Of a DNA stretch of 64,000 nt, positions 54,336-64,000 are shown piece by piece; positions within the stretch are counted from its first letter, which is position 1, and each line of letters begins with the position of its first letter. The notes under the pieces were generated by a model. That model saw only the letters and a program-made list of their open reading frames with translations. It made no database searches and was not told where the DNA came from. This DNA comes from Podospora comata. Lineage: Eukaryota > Ascomycota > Sordariomycetes > Sordariales > Podosporaceae. Both the position numbers and the translations under genes were made by a program. The stretch is from assembly GCA_017354895.1 (NCBI GenBank), contig CP071499.1:3782001-3846000 (forward strand), in the 5' to 3' direction.

Positions 54336-56952
54336 TGCATTTGCCGGCTTCTTTTTCCTAATACGACCGCTCAAATCGCTACAAGAAGCAAGGCATCCAG
54401 CCGCCTTTGATACCCGGTGGGATTCTGCAGGCCTGGTGGAGGCTTTTTTTTATGCGAGTCTGTTGCGTAAAGTAGCGCCATGCGTTTGTTATTCTGTGGA
54501 TATATATCTCTTTTGACACGTGAGACCGGTGGTCCTTTTCCCGAATACTGCACATTTTCAGGAAAGGCGCCTGGCGTGGAACACACAAAATTCGACTTTG
54601 GCCCTGGGCATTTTAATCGGCGCTGCCTTTTCCGACACGCGTTTCAGTCTTTTTTTTCCTGTTTGGTTAGGAAATGGGGGCTCACTGGGCACATCGATGC
54701 TTTATTGCCTTCAACTTGCAGCTATATTCCCCTGGGATGTTTTTCTCGCGTCAGTAGCGTGTTTTTTTAACGACGGATTTGCTCTGGATCGGGCCTGGCA
54801 GGGATTTTTCGCATTGTTGAGTGTGTGTCTAATGATGGCGACATGGGCCCGTTCTCTTTCCCTCCGGCAAGGAGGAGGGAATGGAGGGAACACGAATACA
54901 GATTCTTCAGCCTCGCCTTGTTCGACTCGTGTGTTGGATGTGTTTTGGTTTTGACAGAACCCCGGCTGTTTATCTACTCGCGGTAGGCATCTTGGTTTGC
55001 TCCGCCATGACCTTATTAAGCAGATCGAACTATTCAAGTAAAGGGTTGGCAAATGCCTTGTCGAGATCTTCTCAGCTTGTGACGATCAAGGGATGCTGCT
55101 GATGGAGATGCTCGGGGTACATCACCCATCCCACGCAAGCCGATGGAGAACACATATCTCATCTTGACCATGTGAACTAGGCAGACCAGACTGCTGTGTC
55201 AATGATCAATCATGTATGTAAAAATTCAGATATTTAGTTGACCTCTCGGCTTCCCGTCCACACCCGGCCCGACTGTCTTCTCCAACGTGGCCGGCCTTGG
55301 ACACAAAGCTTGGTGCGACCAGACGTCGAAACTTGTCGTGCAGCCGGCTGCAGCTGCCACAGCTGCACGCCAGATTATACCAGACGCAGCCAACGGCGAT
55401 CGACAGGCCTTTTTTCTGATCGACAAGACAAGAATGCTTCGTACTGTTCCCCTCATATGACCCTCACGCGCGCGCCAGAATCTTCTTCCTGCCTGATTTG
55501 GGATTTGCCTATGAAACAGATCAAATGCACAGTCCCTCGTTGTTTCACGGGGATAACCAGTGCCGGGAGGGCAACACGGCAGATGTTCGCTTTGTGGTGG
55601 TGACACGGCGCATTGAGTTGTAGATTGGTGCAGGTGAGGATGGATGTGAGAAAGAAACAAGATCCAGGAGGAATAGATAACCTATACGAGAAACACATGT
55701 TGAGAACGGCGAGGTCGGAACCTGGACAGAAACAGAATGCGTGAGTGAATGCGAAGCGGTTTGGTGTGGTGGTTTGTGGCGTCATTCTGGAAAGGGCAGG
55801 AAGGCCAAGAGCGAGGAGGTGGAGCTGCCCCGGCAATCTGGGGAAAGGCGACCAGGCCTTGCTTGGCGCTGCCTGCCTGCCCCTCTTGGAATTTTTCAAG
55901 ACCAAGGTTTGCGCTACATTCATCCGCTTGGTGGAAGCAATCGGTGATTAGCAGGAGGCTGTCGGAGAACATTGGAAGAAAATAGCTTCGATAGCACAAC
56001 AGGAACAAGCCATCTGGGGATCCGGGACACAAGAAAAGTGTCAACGGTAGGCGCCACCATCACGAGCAGCAGTTCGTGAGGAGAAGCCATCGGCTGCAGG
56101 TCTCAGAAGGGGTTTGTGGGTCAGGGTAATGCTAGCGCAGCTTTTATTGCCCTCCTCCAGAACAGCGTCTGTGAGTGGGCGAGAGCCTGCAAATGGCCCC
56201 GTGCCGCAACCGGAAAATGTCCCCACACCCTCATGATCCTGGACAGGAGAGCGAGAGAGACAGAGACGAGGGCCGGCGGAGCAGGAAGCGAAGAGAGGAG
56301 AACTAAAATAGCCCCCTGCTGCTTTGCCAGCCTGACCTGACCCTCTCTTACGATTTCCTCTCTCTCCTCCCGTCTTCCTCAACCTTTCAAACCCACCGCC
56401 GAAGTGCATCCCTCGTTTTGTTCTTCTTTCCACTGGGGCTCTCTTCATGCTCGGCTGAAGACCCCAAGCCAATCGCTTCCCACCCATCCCTCACGTTCGC
56501 TACCTACCCAGTTACCTACCTACCTAATTGATCACCCCAAAGACGCGTTTCCCCTGATCGATTCGAACTGTTCTGTCAATAACCCAACGTCGAGTCTGTC
56601 GAATCTTCCGTCTACCTCCTCTCTTTACCCGCCAATCGCTTCACCACCACCCCATTCGAGACATTACTCGCTCACTCTCCCGAGGGAACGGTCCATCGTC
56701 TCGCTAGCACTCCATTTTGCCGGGTTGCGCATTCCACTGATCCCAGCATCGCACCACTTGCTCACACAAACCGGGCCACCGAAGAGGAACCGAACCGTTT
56801 TCGGTCTCCTGTTCTCTTACCTCGACGACATCTGCTCTCTACATCCTTCCACATCTCTTTGCGACCGAGACCCTCGCGTCGCTTTCCGAACCTTCCGAAT
56901 TGTTCTCGAACAATACCAAAAACGAAAAAAACAATAACAAGAACTACAAACC
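54336..56952. other. 2.6 kb intergenic stretch, no gene
   Basis: It holds the 3' flank of the SANT gene and the promoter and leader of the CRH-like gene. The last 550 bp are C/T-rich with TACCTACC repeats near 56500-56525. A plus-strand frame of 177 codons ends 16 bases before the CRH start, but it follows the pyrimidine-rich composition of the leader. Confidence 0.5.
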
Positions 56953-58583
56953 ATGTTCCGATCTTTGTTACCGTTGGGCGTGGCCCTTCTCGGCGCAACC
57001 AGCGTTTTGGCTGTTGATCCTCCATCCTGCAGTCTGGACAAGAAGTGCCCCGAAGAAGCACCCTGCTGCTCTCGTAAGTCAAAACATCCCAAGCTGTGCG
57101 CCTAGTTTGAAGCTTTTTTGGTTCCTGGTTGGCGGCCCGCTCCGCCTGTTCGTTTTGTTTGTTCAGCGTTGGGGACGGCGCTGTCAGGGTTCCCAAGGTT
57201 TCACTGCCGCAGCCTAGATCCAGCCCAAGCGTGACAAGGCACTGACGTCGGAAACTTGCATCGCAGAATACAACCAATGCGGCGTTGGCGCATTCTGTCT
57301 CGGCGGCTGCGACCCCCGCATGTCCTTCTCCATCGACTCATGCGTCCCTGCGCCAGTATGCAAGGACAAAACCTACAAGATGGACTCGCTCGACCGGTAC
57401 AAGCACATCAGCGAATACCTTGGCGACTCTAGCAAGGTGGACTGGGTTGGCCAAGGAGAGCCCCTCTTGTACAACGGCCATACCCTGTTGACCATGCCTC
57501 CCAAGTCGGTCGGCACTGTGCTGGCCACCACGACCTACATGTGGTATGGCAATGTCAAGGCCAGGATCAAGAGCTCTCGGGGCGCTGGTGTTGTTACCGC
57601 CTTCATCCTGTTTGGTGATGTCAAGGACGAAATTGACTTTGAGTGGGTTGGTGTCGATCTGAACACGGTTCAGACCAACTACTACTTCCAGGGTATTACA
57701 GATTGTGAGTACATACTCTCTGGAGTCCAAACCTTTTGCCCAGTAGAGACTAACCATACTCCTCCCACCCCCCCTTTATTTAGACGGCAATACCGGTAAC
57801 TTGACTGTGGATGATTCCTACAACAAATTCCACGACTATGAGATCCAATGGACCCCAGACGAAATTCGGTGGCTTGTCGATGGAAAGGTTGGCCGTGTCA
57901 AGAAGAGATCCGAGACTTGGAACGCCAAGACTCAGCAGTGGAATTTCCCCCAGACGCCATCCCGTGTTCAGATCTCCATCTGGCCCGGTGGTCTCGAGAC
58001 CAACGCCAAGGGCACCATTGATTGGGCTGGTGGAAAGATCGACTGGAACTCGGATGAGATCAAGAAGTATGGCTACTACTTTGCCACCTTCGGAGAGATC
58101 AAGGTCGAGTGCTGGAAGACGGACAAGGCCCCGGGCACCAACAAGGGTGTCTCTTACTACTACAATGACATCAAGGCTACCAACGACACCGTCGTCGACA
58201 GCAACAAGCCTACCATTCTCAAGAGCTTCCTCGGCACGGGGACAAACATGAACAAGGGTGAAACCACTCAGTCCGGCAGCGCCTCCCAGACTTCCGCTAT
58301 TCACGCTATTCCTGGTGGTGGTGTTGTCGGGTCCGGAAACGCCCCCGGCGTTAACAATGGCGGCTCCAGCTCGGGCGGTCCCGACTCGGGCTCCAACTCA
58401 GGTGGTGGTGCTGCTGCCAACCCTGGCTGCAGCTCCGATAGCTTTGTGCAAAACTGCGGTCAGGCTGCCACTGACGGTGACAGCAATGGCAACAACAGTA
58501 ACAATGGCGTTCGCGGAGCCGAAAGGCTGGGCGCTAGCGCTTTTGCTGTCATCATTGGTATTGCCGGTCTCCTCTTCCTTTGA
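56953..58583 (+). CDS. CRH-type GH16 cell-wall transglycosylase, GPI-anchored
   Basis: Exons 56953-57073, 57267-57704 and 57784-58583 give 452 residues; introns are 193 and 79 bp. Residues 1-20 are a signal peptide (MFRSLLPLGVALLGATSVLA). A Cys-rich chitin-binding-like module follows (CSLDKKCPEEAPCCSQYNQC, GVGAFCLGGCDPR). The GH16 core contains DEIDFEWVG, the catalytic ExDxE motif (Glu nucleophile and Glu acid/base). The C-terminal ~120 residues are Ser/Gly-rich and end in a hydrophobic tail (LGASAFAVIIGIAGLLFL), a GPI-anchor signal. The CRH family links chitin to beta-glucan in the cell wall. The start has ACCATGTT context. The UTR2/CRH1 subtype cannot be fixed from memory. Confidence 0.95.
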
Positions 58584-58880
58584 AAAAACAACAACCGGAG
58601 TCTTCTCACCATTTTCTCTCGCATGTTCGGCGAAAAGTGGGCGCTTATATGATGTTTTGTTTTGACTCTTCTCCCCACGCGCGGCTGCTGACCACAACTT
58701 AATATTTTGCTACACCTTCTTTGTGTTTACTTGATACCATGCCGGTATATATACGGCTTTTTATTTTTTTGGCTTCATTTTATGCAGCATCACGCTCGGG
58801 AGTTTAGCGGCATTTCATCGACGGCTTGTGATAATTGCTTGTCAAGATTTGATACTTCTCTGTTTCGTATGTATACCTCA

Positions 58881-58882
<2 letters not shown>

Positions 58883-58912
<30 letters not shown>
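58883..58912. repeat. CAAG tetranucleotide repeat
   Basis: About seven perfect CAAG units, some 300 bp downstream of the CRH-like stop codon. Confidence 0.95.
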
Positions 58913-58913
<1 letters not shown>

Positions 58914-59154
58914 TGGTATTGTATGAGAGGAGAGGTTGGATTTTTAGGAGGCGGCATGTCATTTTGGATGCTGTTGTGTCTTGTGTGTATATATACTGGT
59001 GTTCTATAGGAGTAAAAGTTGAGTGAGAATTGAGAGTGTCTGAACTGAGATTTTTGTCTGCGGCTTTGACTGATAAGCTCGTGACTATACTACGTGTCTG
59101 GTACAGGCTCCTGATGTTTTCATCGAACTCGACAGTGATTTTGCACACAAACTA

Positions 59155-60366
59155 TTACACCTGTTTGTCCTTTTGCCCCTCAACAGCCCGAATACTCTCC
59201 TCGGCTCTCAGGTACCCCCTTTCCCGATGCAGCCTCTCCAAATACTCGCCCACCCGCGGATACTCGTTTCCCACAGGGGTATCTTGCCCGCCTTGCCATC
59301 GCCGGCAGAGACCATCACCTTGCCCACCCCGTCCCTGGCAGTGGCCAAGTTGAAGCTAAGCAGGATATCCACCGCGGTCAGGAATCCCCCCGCAGAGATA
59401 CCCCTCGCCTTCCTCATCGCCAGCAGCAGAAGGCGAAGTGGCGAGCATTCCGTCCAAAAAGGCGAGGTGCTTCTCCGCAGTGGGGCACGACAAACGCCTT
59501 GTAGATCTTGTCGGCGACAAACCCGGTGATGGGGCGGAGGAAGAAGGGGATTTTGTTGCTGCCAAAGACTGTCTTGCTTTCCCCGTCAGCATCTCAAAGA
59601 GAAAATGGTTGGTTGGTTGGTAGGTGAAAAACATACCGGCCAAGATCACCCCGACCACCAACGTCAGCGCGAAGCTCCCCTCTGCATAGTGAAGCAGATG
59701 CTGGTACCTCATCCACCTCCCCCCCCCATCTCCCCTCCTATCTTTCCTTCCCTCCCCTCAACCCATCTCTTCGGGATCAATGTTTTTCTTCCACTTTTGG
59801 GGGGGAAATGCTCGCAGAGATACTTGACGATGAAGCCGCTCTCTGCCAGGACGACAGGTTCCCGGTGAGGTAACGAGATTGTCAGGATGGGTGATGTCCC
59901 TAAGGGGTAGACCTTTTCCAGCTCGCGGGGGGCGAGGCCGCTGGGGGTGCGGTGGAAGGGTCTGACGGTGTAGGTTAGGTCGAGATCCTCGAGGAGCCAG
60001 ACGACGCGCTGGGCTCGGTAGTTGTTGAGCCTACCTGGGGGGGGGGCGGCGTGTTAAGTTGTGTTGGTGATGAGGGTTAGGGTTATTTAGGGATCGTTGA
60101 CAAGGGGATGTCAGGGGATATCAACAGGAACAAAACATCTCAACACGTGGTGAGCGCGATAGCCTCAAGCAAGCTCGCCACGCCACGTGGGTTCAACAAC
60201 GGCTTTGGGGCCAGATGCGCGAGAAATGGGCTGCGGTAGTGCCCGTGAGAAATGCATGATACCCAAGATTAGTTTGGACATACCAGTAGAGCGTTATCTC
60301 TGGTTTATTGGATGGTGATAATGTGCTCGTAGATTGGGGTGGGTCTTGTGGATTTGGTGATGTCAT
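59155..60366 (-). pseudogene. glutathione S-transferase locus with several frame disruptions
   Basis: Read on the minus strand, it encodes a GST. Exon 1 is 60284-60366 (ends PEITLYW). A 253-bp intron leads to LNNYRAQRVVWLLEDLDLTY, the thioredoxin-fold N-domain, through LAESGFIVKYLCEHFPPKSG. The alpha-helical C-domain follows (MRYQHLLHYAEGSFALTLVV; a short intron near 59585-59635; KTVFGSNKIPFFLRP; EKHLAFLDGMLATSP; GGFLTAVDILLSFNLATAR; EYPRVGEYLERLHRERGY), with stop at 59155. Family similarity continues through all of it, but the frame changes at four places, each at a homopolymer: C run 59719-59727, GGGG 59482-59485, C run 59386-59391 and GGGG 59277-59280 (plus-strand bases). It is either a young pseudogene or carries indel errors in the sequence; family residues are otherwise well kept. 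Confidence 0.8.
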
Positions 60367-61574
60367 GTTTGTATGAAGACACAACTGTTGGTCCGATCAA
60401 TCTGTGCCTCCACGTGAAGCGTTGTCTGGTTGGGAGGGTGGTTATCGGTTTCCGATGTTGAGACTGCGTTGGCCGCCAAGAGAAAGAGCGAAGAGGCTAA
60501 CAGTTTAGACTTGTTTGAGGAACGGTCTTGGTGTCGGGCAGTTTATCCGCTTGGTGTTCTTGTTACATGATGGTATTTTCCAAGCAAGGCTCCATGGGAC
60601 AAAGACGGATCAGCACCCGTGTGGCTCTCCACACCAGAAGCGTCCCAACCTGGCGCGGCTGAAATTATTGGTCTGGCCGGTTTAGTGGTCTTTTGACACC
60701 GCCGGCCGGCGCTTTAGCCCGTGGTTATAGCGTAGCTGACGCCACGTCTACCAGGTACACTATGTAATCGCTTTCTCGTGATTCGGGCCATATTGAGACG
60801 CCAATACCAACGGCGCATTTTCTGGTCGGACGGAAGCGACATGAACGTTCGAGGGTTAGGCGACCCTAACCCTCCACTTGCCAACTTTTAAGCTGGCACA
60901 ACGTCCAACGTCCCGCGCTGCTGGGTGAACCCGGTCGACGACTTGGGCAGCATGGCCTGAGCGGGCGAGATTGGTGTTGTATTTGGGCATCCTCTCAAGG
61001 TCTTGAAGATCGAAAGGCCAGCGTGATGGACCGCGTGATAATGGGCGAAGCCCTGCGAAGATGCAACCCTCCGTTTACGGTGCTGTGGGAATCAGCTAGC
61101 GAGTCTAGGCGGCGGGGGTACCTGAGTGCTGCTTGATAGGGCTGGACCAATCAAGCCAACCGGAGTTCCAGCGCGGCGTCCAGCGGGGGAGCCGCTGTGG
61201 GTACCGATGGATGCGCTTGGGTCCAGGTCCGCGATCCGCCTGCGCCTCTGAGTTGCATCCATCGCCCAGACCTCTGGAGCTCTGGCTGGCCTGCCTGCTG
61301 CCCGCCCTCAAGGTACCGTTCCCGAGTGAGGGGGAAGCTGTCGGAGCTGGAGGAGGAGGTATAACTGGCGGGGGGCTCCTCCTCTGGTCTTGCCTGTGCC
61401 TCTCTTTTCTGCTGTTCTTATGATTCAACATCTCTCCCAGCCGGCTGGCTGCACACACACACTCGTTCTTGTTTACTCTAGCTTCGTCGCCACCTCAAGT
61501 CAACAAACCCCTGACCCTTGAGAGTGTCAGCTGTTCAATCACACCCAAACAGCAACCACCATAGAGTCAACAAC
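60367..61574. other. intergenic stretch with telomere-like motifs
   Basis: No gene. It holds GAGGGTTAGGCGACCCTAACCCTC (about 60850-60876), an inverted pair of GGGTTAG/CTAACCC units. The end is the leader of the gene at 61575. Confidence 0.5.
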
Positions 61575-62756
61575 ATGACTGCAAAACACAGCAACCTACC
61601 CAAAACAAACCTCCTCACCACCCCCGGTGAAATCCGCAACCAGATCTACTCCTACCTCCTCCCCACCCACGAGACAATCGTCATTGCCTCGCAGCGAAAA
61701 GACAGCTTTCCGTCGTCGTCGTCCTCCCAGCAACACTACATTGGCAAATCCCTCCGCCGCGACCTCTCGACCCTCTTTCTTACAAGCAAGCAAATCCACC
61801 TCGAAGCCTCCACCTTCTTTTACAGCAACAACACGTTCGTCCTACCGGGGGACGCCATCTCCTTACCACACCAGGCGCAAGCCAACCTGCTACTGCGCTG
61901 GTTCCTCGACCGGATCGGCGAGAGAAACTGCTCCAACTTGAGAAGGCTAGGGATCCCGTTCCCGCTGGAGGGTGGTCTGGGCCAACTCCAGCTAGGGGAT
62001 GGGTGCGAGCAAGCGATTGAGGAGGAGGAAGGGGCCAAGAGGAGGAGATTCATCTCTGGCTTGGTGAGGAGGTGCCCCAACCTGGAGGAGCTAGAGGTTG
62101 ATCTAGGGAGAGGTGACACGCCTAGCCTGGCGGGGACGGCGCCGGTGCCGAGCAAGATGGAGATGGCGGGGTCGGTGGAGAGGCTGCTGAGGCAGTCGTG
62201 GGCGGGGCTCAAGGCGGTGAGGGTGTATTGGGGCGACCAGGTTATTTACAAGCGGCGGAGGCGGTGGGCGAGGAGTCTGGAGTATGGTATGCCGCCTGAG
62301 CAGGTGCCGATGGGGGAGGAGTGGGTGGTGGTGAATATGAGGGATGACGAGGAGGATCAGGCTCGGTATCGGGAAAGGTATTATGAGCGTCGGGAGTGGA
62401 GGCTGGAAGATGCCGTCCATGACTTTTACTCTCCTTACTCGAGCATCAATCTCCGGTCGTCTTTTGCTCTGGAGAGGTACAGGGTCGCTGCGAGAGCTGC
62501 CGAAGCTGCCCCGTCGAGGAACTGGTTGAGCAGCCAGCATCCCAAGATCGAGTTCGCCAAGGCGTTTCTCAAGTCCCCCTCGCGCGCAATGAGCGAGAGA
62601 AACGAGGAGAAGGAGTGGTGGAGGATTCGAAGGAAGATGGCGAGGGAGTACACTGTTTCCTATTGCTGCACCATGGCTGGAGGGAGCAGCTATCGGACCA
62701 GGAGCAAGCGGAAGAGGACTACAACCTGGTTGAGGAACACATTAGCACGACTCTAG
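61575..62756 (+). CDS. 2EXR/F-box-like fungal protein
   Basis: A single exon of 393 residues. The N-terminus NLLTTPGEIRNQIYSYLL, followed by HETIVI and then LFLTSKQIHLEASTFFYSNN, is the characteristic opening of a large fungal family of F-box-like or 2EXR-domain proteins: a degenerate F-box-like helix, then a segment describing old-fashioned 'lineage-expanded' proteins without known function. The middle has LRRLGIPFPLEGG and CPNLEELEVDLGRG, leucine-rich-repeat-like strands. The C-terminus is very basic (RSKRKRTTTWLR). No catalytic residues are evident. The start is the ATG reading MTAKHSNL; an upstream in-frame ATG at 61518 would add 19 residues. Confidence 0.8.
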   Translation: MTAKHSNLPKTNLLTTPGEIRNQIYSYLLPTHETIVIASQRKDSFPSSSSSQQHYIGKSLRRDLSTLFLTSKQIHLEASTFFYSNNTFVLPGDAISLPHQAQANLLLRWFLDRIGERNCSNLRRLGIPFPLEGGLGQLQLGDGCEQAIEEEEGAKRRRFISGLVRRCPNLEELEVDLGRGDTPSLAGTAPVPSKMEMAGSVERLLRQSWAGLKAVRVYWGDQVIYKRRRRWARSLEYGMPPEQVPMGEEWVVVNMRDDEEDQARYRERYYERREWRLEDAVHDFYSPYSSINLRSSFALERYRVAARAAEAAPSRNWLSSQHPKIEFAKAFLKSPSRAMSERNEEKEWWRIRRKMAREYTVSYCCTMAGGSSYRTRSKRKRTTTWLRNTLARL

Positions 62757-63106
62757 TCGCGGTTTCTAGGCGAGGGATTTTGATTCGGCATATTCCTTTT
62801 TTTTCTTCTTGTTTTTTGTTTTTGTTTTTTCTTTGGTTGCGTGATACCATTTACTTAGCTTGGATTGGGTTTTGGGTGTCGGTTTATGGGTTATATGTTT
62901 GATGATGATACCAGGTTGATGCCTGAAGGCAGCTTGGTGTTTGGATTATGCCTTGCAACCTATTTCCTCTAGATGATACCTTGTTTGAACGGGCAATTTG
63001 GCTCGGATACAGTTGACTATTTTTTCCAAGTTTGACCCTTGATTACTTGCCACAACACGTAACCCGCTTCATAAGATACTTCCAGCCCGATACTCATGAC
63101 AGTGGC
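62757..63106. other. convergent 3' flanks
   Basis: T-rich 3' flank of the 2EXR-like gene and the 3' flank of the OHCU decarboxylase. No gene seen. Confidence 0.55.
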
Positions 63107-63770
63107 CTAAACAGCCTCCTCGGCAGACTTCAACAACTTCCTCGCCCTATCCTTTGCAATATCACACATTGCCTATTTACCCCTAGTTAGCGCACGCATC
63201 ACTCACTCACATCAACCCTCACACCGAAAAACTCACCTGTATCCCCTCCTTCTCCTCCTCCCTAATATCCCCCCTCTTGATCCTCCGCTCCATATCCTCC
63301 ATAATTACCCCCCTCCCCCGCCCGTTCACAAAAACGACATACCTCAACCCCGGAAAAGCCTTTTCGTACTCCTCGTTCAGCTCGGCCAGCCTCCTCGCCT
63401 CGTTTTCATCCCCTCCCCTGAGTTGCTTTTGCTCATTCTTGCTCTGCTCGCTCAACTCCTCGTCCTCTTGCTTCACCTTTGGCGCGCCCAATCTGGGGTG
63501 GCTGCCCAGGACGTGATACAGCTTCTTTTTCCCCTCGGAGTCGTCCTGGACTTGGGAGGCGATGGTGAGCAGCTGGCCTCGGAGGGTGTCGATTAGCTCG
63601 TCGTAGGAGGCGAAGGAGCAGGTGCGGATGGTGGGGAGGGCGAGGGAATGGAGTTCGGAAGTTGGTTCGAAGAGGAGGTCGAGGGTGGAGGTGAGGGTTG
63701 TGTCTGGGAGGGTGGGGAGGGAGGAGATGGCGGGTAGGAAGGGGGTTGCGGTGGGGTTGAGGGGGGACAT
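63107..63770 (-). CDS. OHCU decarboxylase (purine catabolism)
   Basis: Exons are complement of 63107-63172 and 63237-63770 (64-bp intron, GTGAGT donor, CTAAC branch, TAG acceptor), giving 199 residues. The protein matches the 2-oxo-4-hydroxy-4-carboxy-5-ureidoimidazoline decarboxylase family: LDLLFEPTSELHSLALP near the N-terminus, the signature VLGSHPRLGAPKV, then LAELNEEYEKAFPGLRYVVF and the helical RRIKRGDIREEEKEGIQ, with the last exon completing the C-terminal helix (MCDIAKDRARKLLKSAEEAV). The enzyme makes S-allantoin from OHCU after urate oxidase and HIU hydrolase. The SHPRLG motif holds conserved active-site residues. An acidic/glutamine-rich insert (KQEDEELSEQ) sits between the two conserved halves. 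The start is MSPLNPTA; an upstream in-frame non-ATG extension exists. Confidence 0.93.
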
Positions 63771-64000
63771 GGTTTTGGGTAGGTAGTTGGTGAACACACG
63801 GTGAGAGAGAGGGATAAATTATGAGTTTGAACAACGGGATGAAACCTGACACAAAAGCGTAGCGTGTTGTCTTTATCTACCTGCAGATTTACACAAGAGG
63901 TTTGATATGATCCAAGGTGCGGTTGTGGAGAATGCGCGGGGGGGTGTATGGGTCGAGTGTCAGCCCCGCCCGCAGCTCGCCGAGAAGTACAAGTGACGTC

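Noticed and set aside
56404-56937. 177-codon plus-strand frame immediately before the CRH-like gene
   Set aside because: The translation is Ser/Pro/Leu-rich and follows the pyrimidine-rich leader; it ends 16 bases before a well supported start codon, and no domain is visible.

Overview
The window is nuclear DNA of a filamentous ascomycete (Pezizomycotina), most likely a Sordariomycete close to the Sordariales. The evidence is gene architecture and protein type. Introns are short (about 50-90 bp) with GTANGT donors and CTAAC/CTGAC branch points. There is an intron-bearing tRNA-Tyr. Typical families are a Clr5-domain protein, a 2EXR-like protein, a GT15 mannosyltransferase, a CRH-type GH16 enzyme and an atypical fungal C2H2 protein. 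I resolved exon structures by hand from splice signals, reading-frame closure and family alignment from memory; no search was run.

Layout. 1-2.2 kb: no well supported gene. 2.2-4.4 kb: a Clr5/zinc-finger protein (-) and a small three-helix membrane protein (+). 4.7-8.6 kb: kynureninase (-) and indoleamine 2,3-dioxygenase (+), divergent from one promoter region, both in tryptophan-to-NAD/kynurenine metabolism. 9.2-10.4 kb: NmrA-like protein. 11.5-13.1 kb: a disordered protein with a PCNA-binding (PIP) box, a KEN box and a duplicated C-terminal motif. 14.3-16.7 kb: a caspase-like C14 protein with an RS-rich N-terminus. 17.8-20.9 kb: a large unknown protein. 21.6-25.7 kb: a SUMO-interacting-motif protein with a RING-like C-terminus, then Prp19 (both -). 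26.1-27.0 kb: PhzF-like protein (-). 27.7-28.9 kb: a membrane protein with a degenerate J domain (+). 29.0-30.5 kb: a secreted tyrosinase-like enzyme (-). 31.5 kb: tRNA-Tyr. 33.0-34.7 kb: GT15 mannosyltransferase (+). 35.9-38.3 kb: IlvD/Edd dehydratase (-) with a GC-AG intron and an 8-nt microexon. 41.7-42.9 kb: Myb/SANT-like regulator (-). 42.9-52.8 kb: about 9.9 kb without a convincing gene. 52.8-54.3 kb: Q/H-rich SANT protein (+). 57.0-58.6 kb: CRH-like cell-wall transglycosylase (+). 59.2-60.4 kb: a glutathione S-transferase locus broken by frame changes (-). 61.6-62.8 kb: 2EXR/F-box-like protein (+). 63.1-63.8 kb: OHCU decarboxylase (-).

Most genes are unrelated housekeeping or accessory genes. 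The one clear functional pair is the divergent kynurenine-pathway duo. The two SANT/Myb-type genes face away from each other across the long gene-poor interval, an arrangement often seen around developmental regulators. I saw no transposon, virus-like element, CRISPR array or rRNA gene. The most interesting observations are the PIP/KEN protein with its duplicated motif, the SIM plus RING-like protein, the RS-domain caspase-like protein, the microexon/GC-AG structure of the dehydratase, and the homopolymer-linked breaks in the GST locus.
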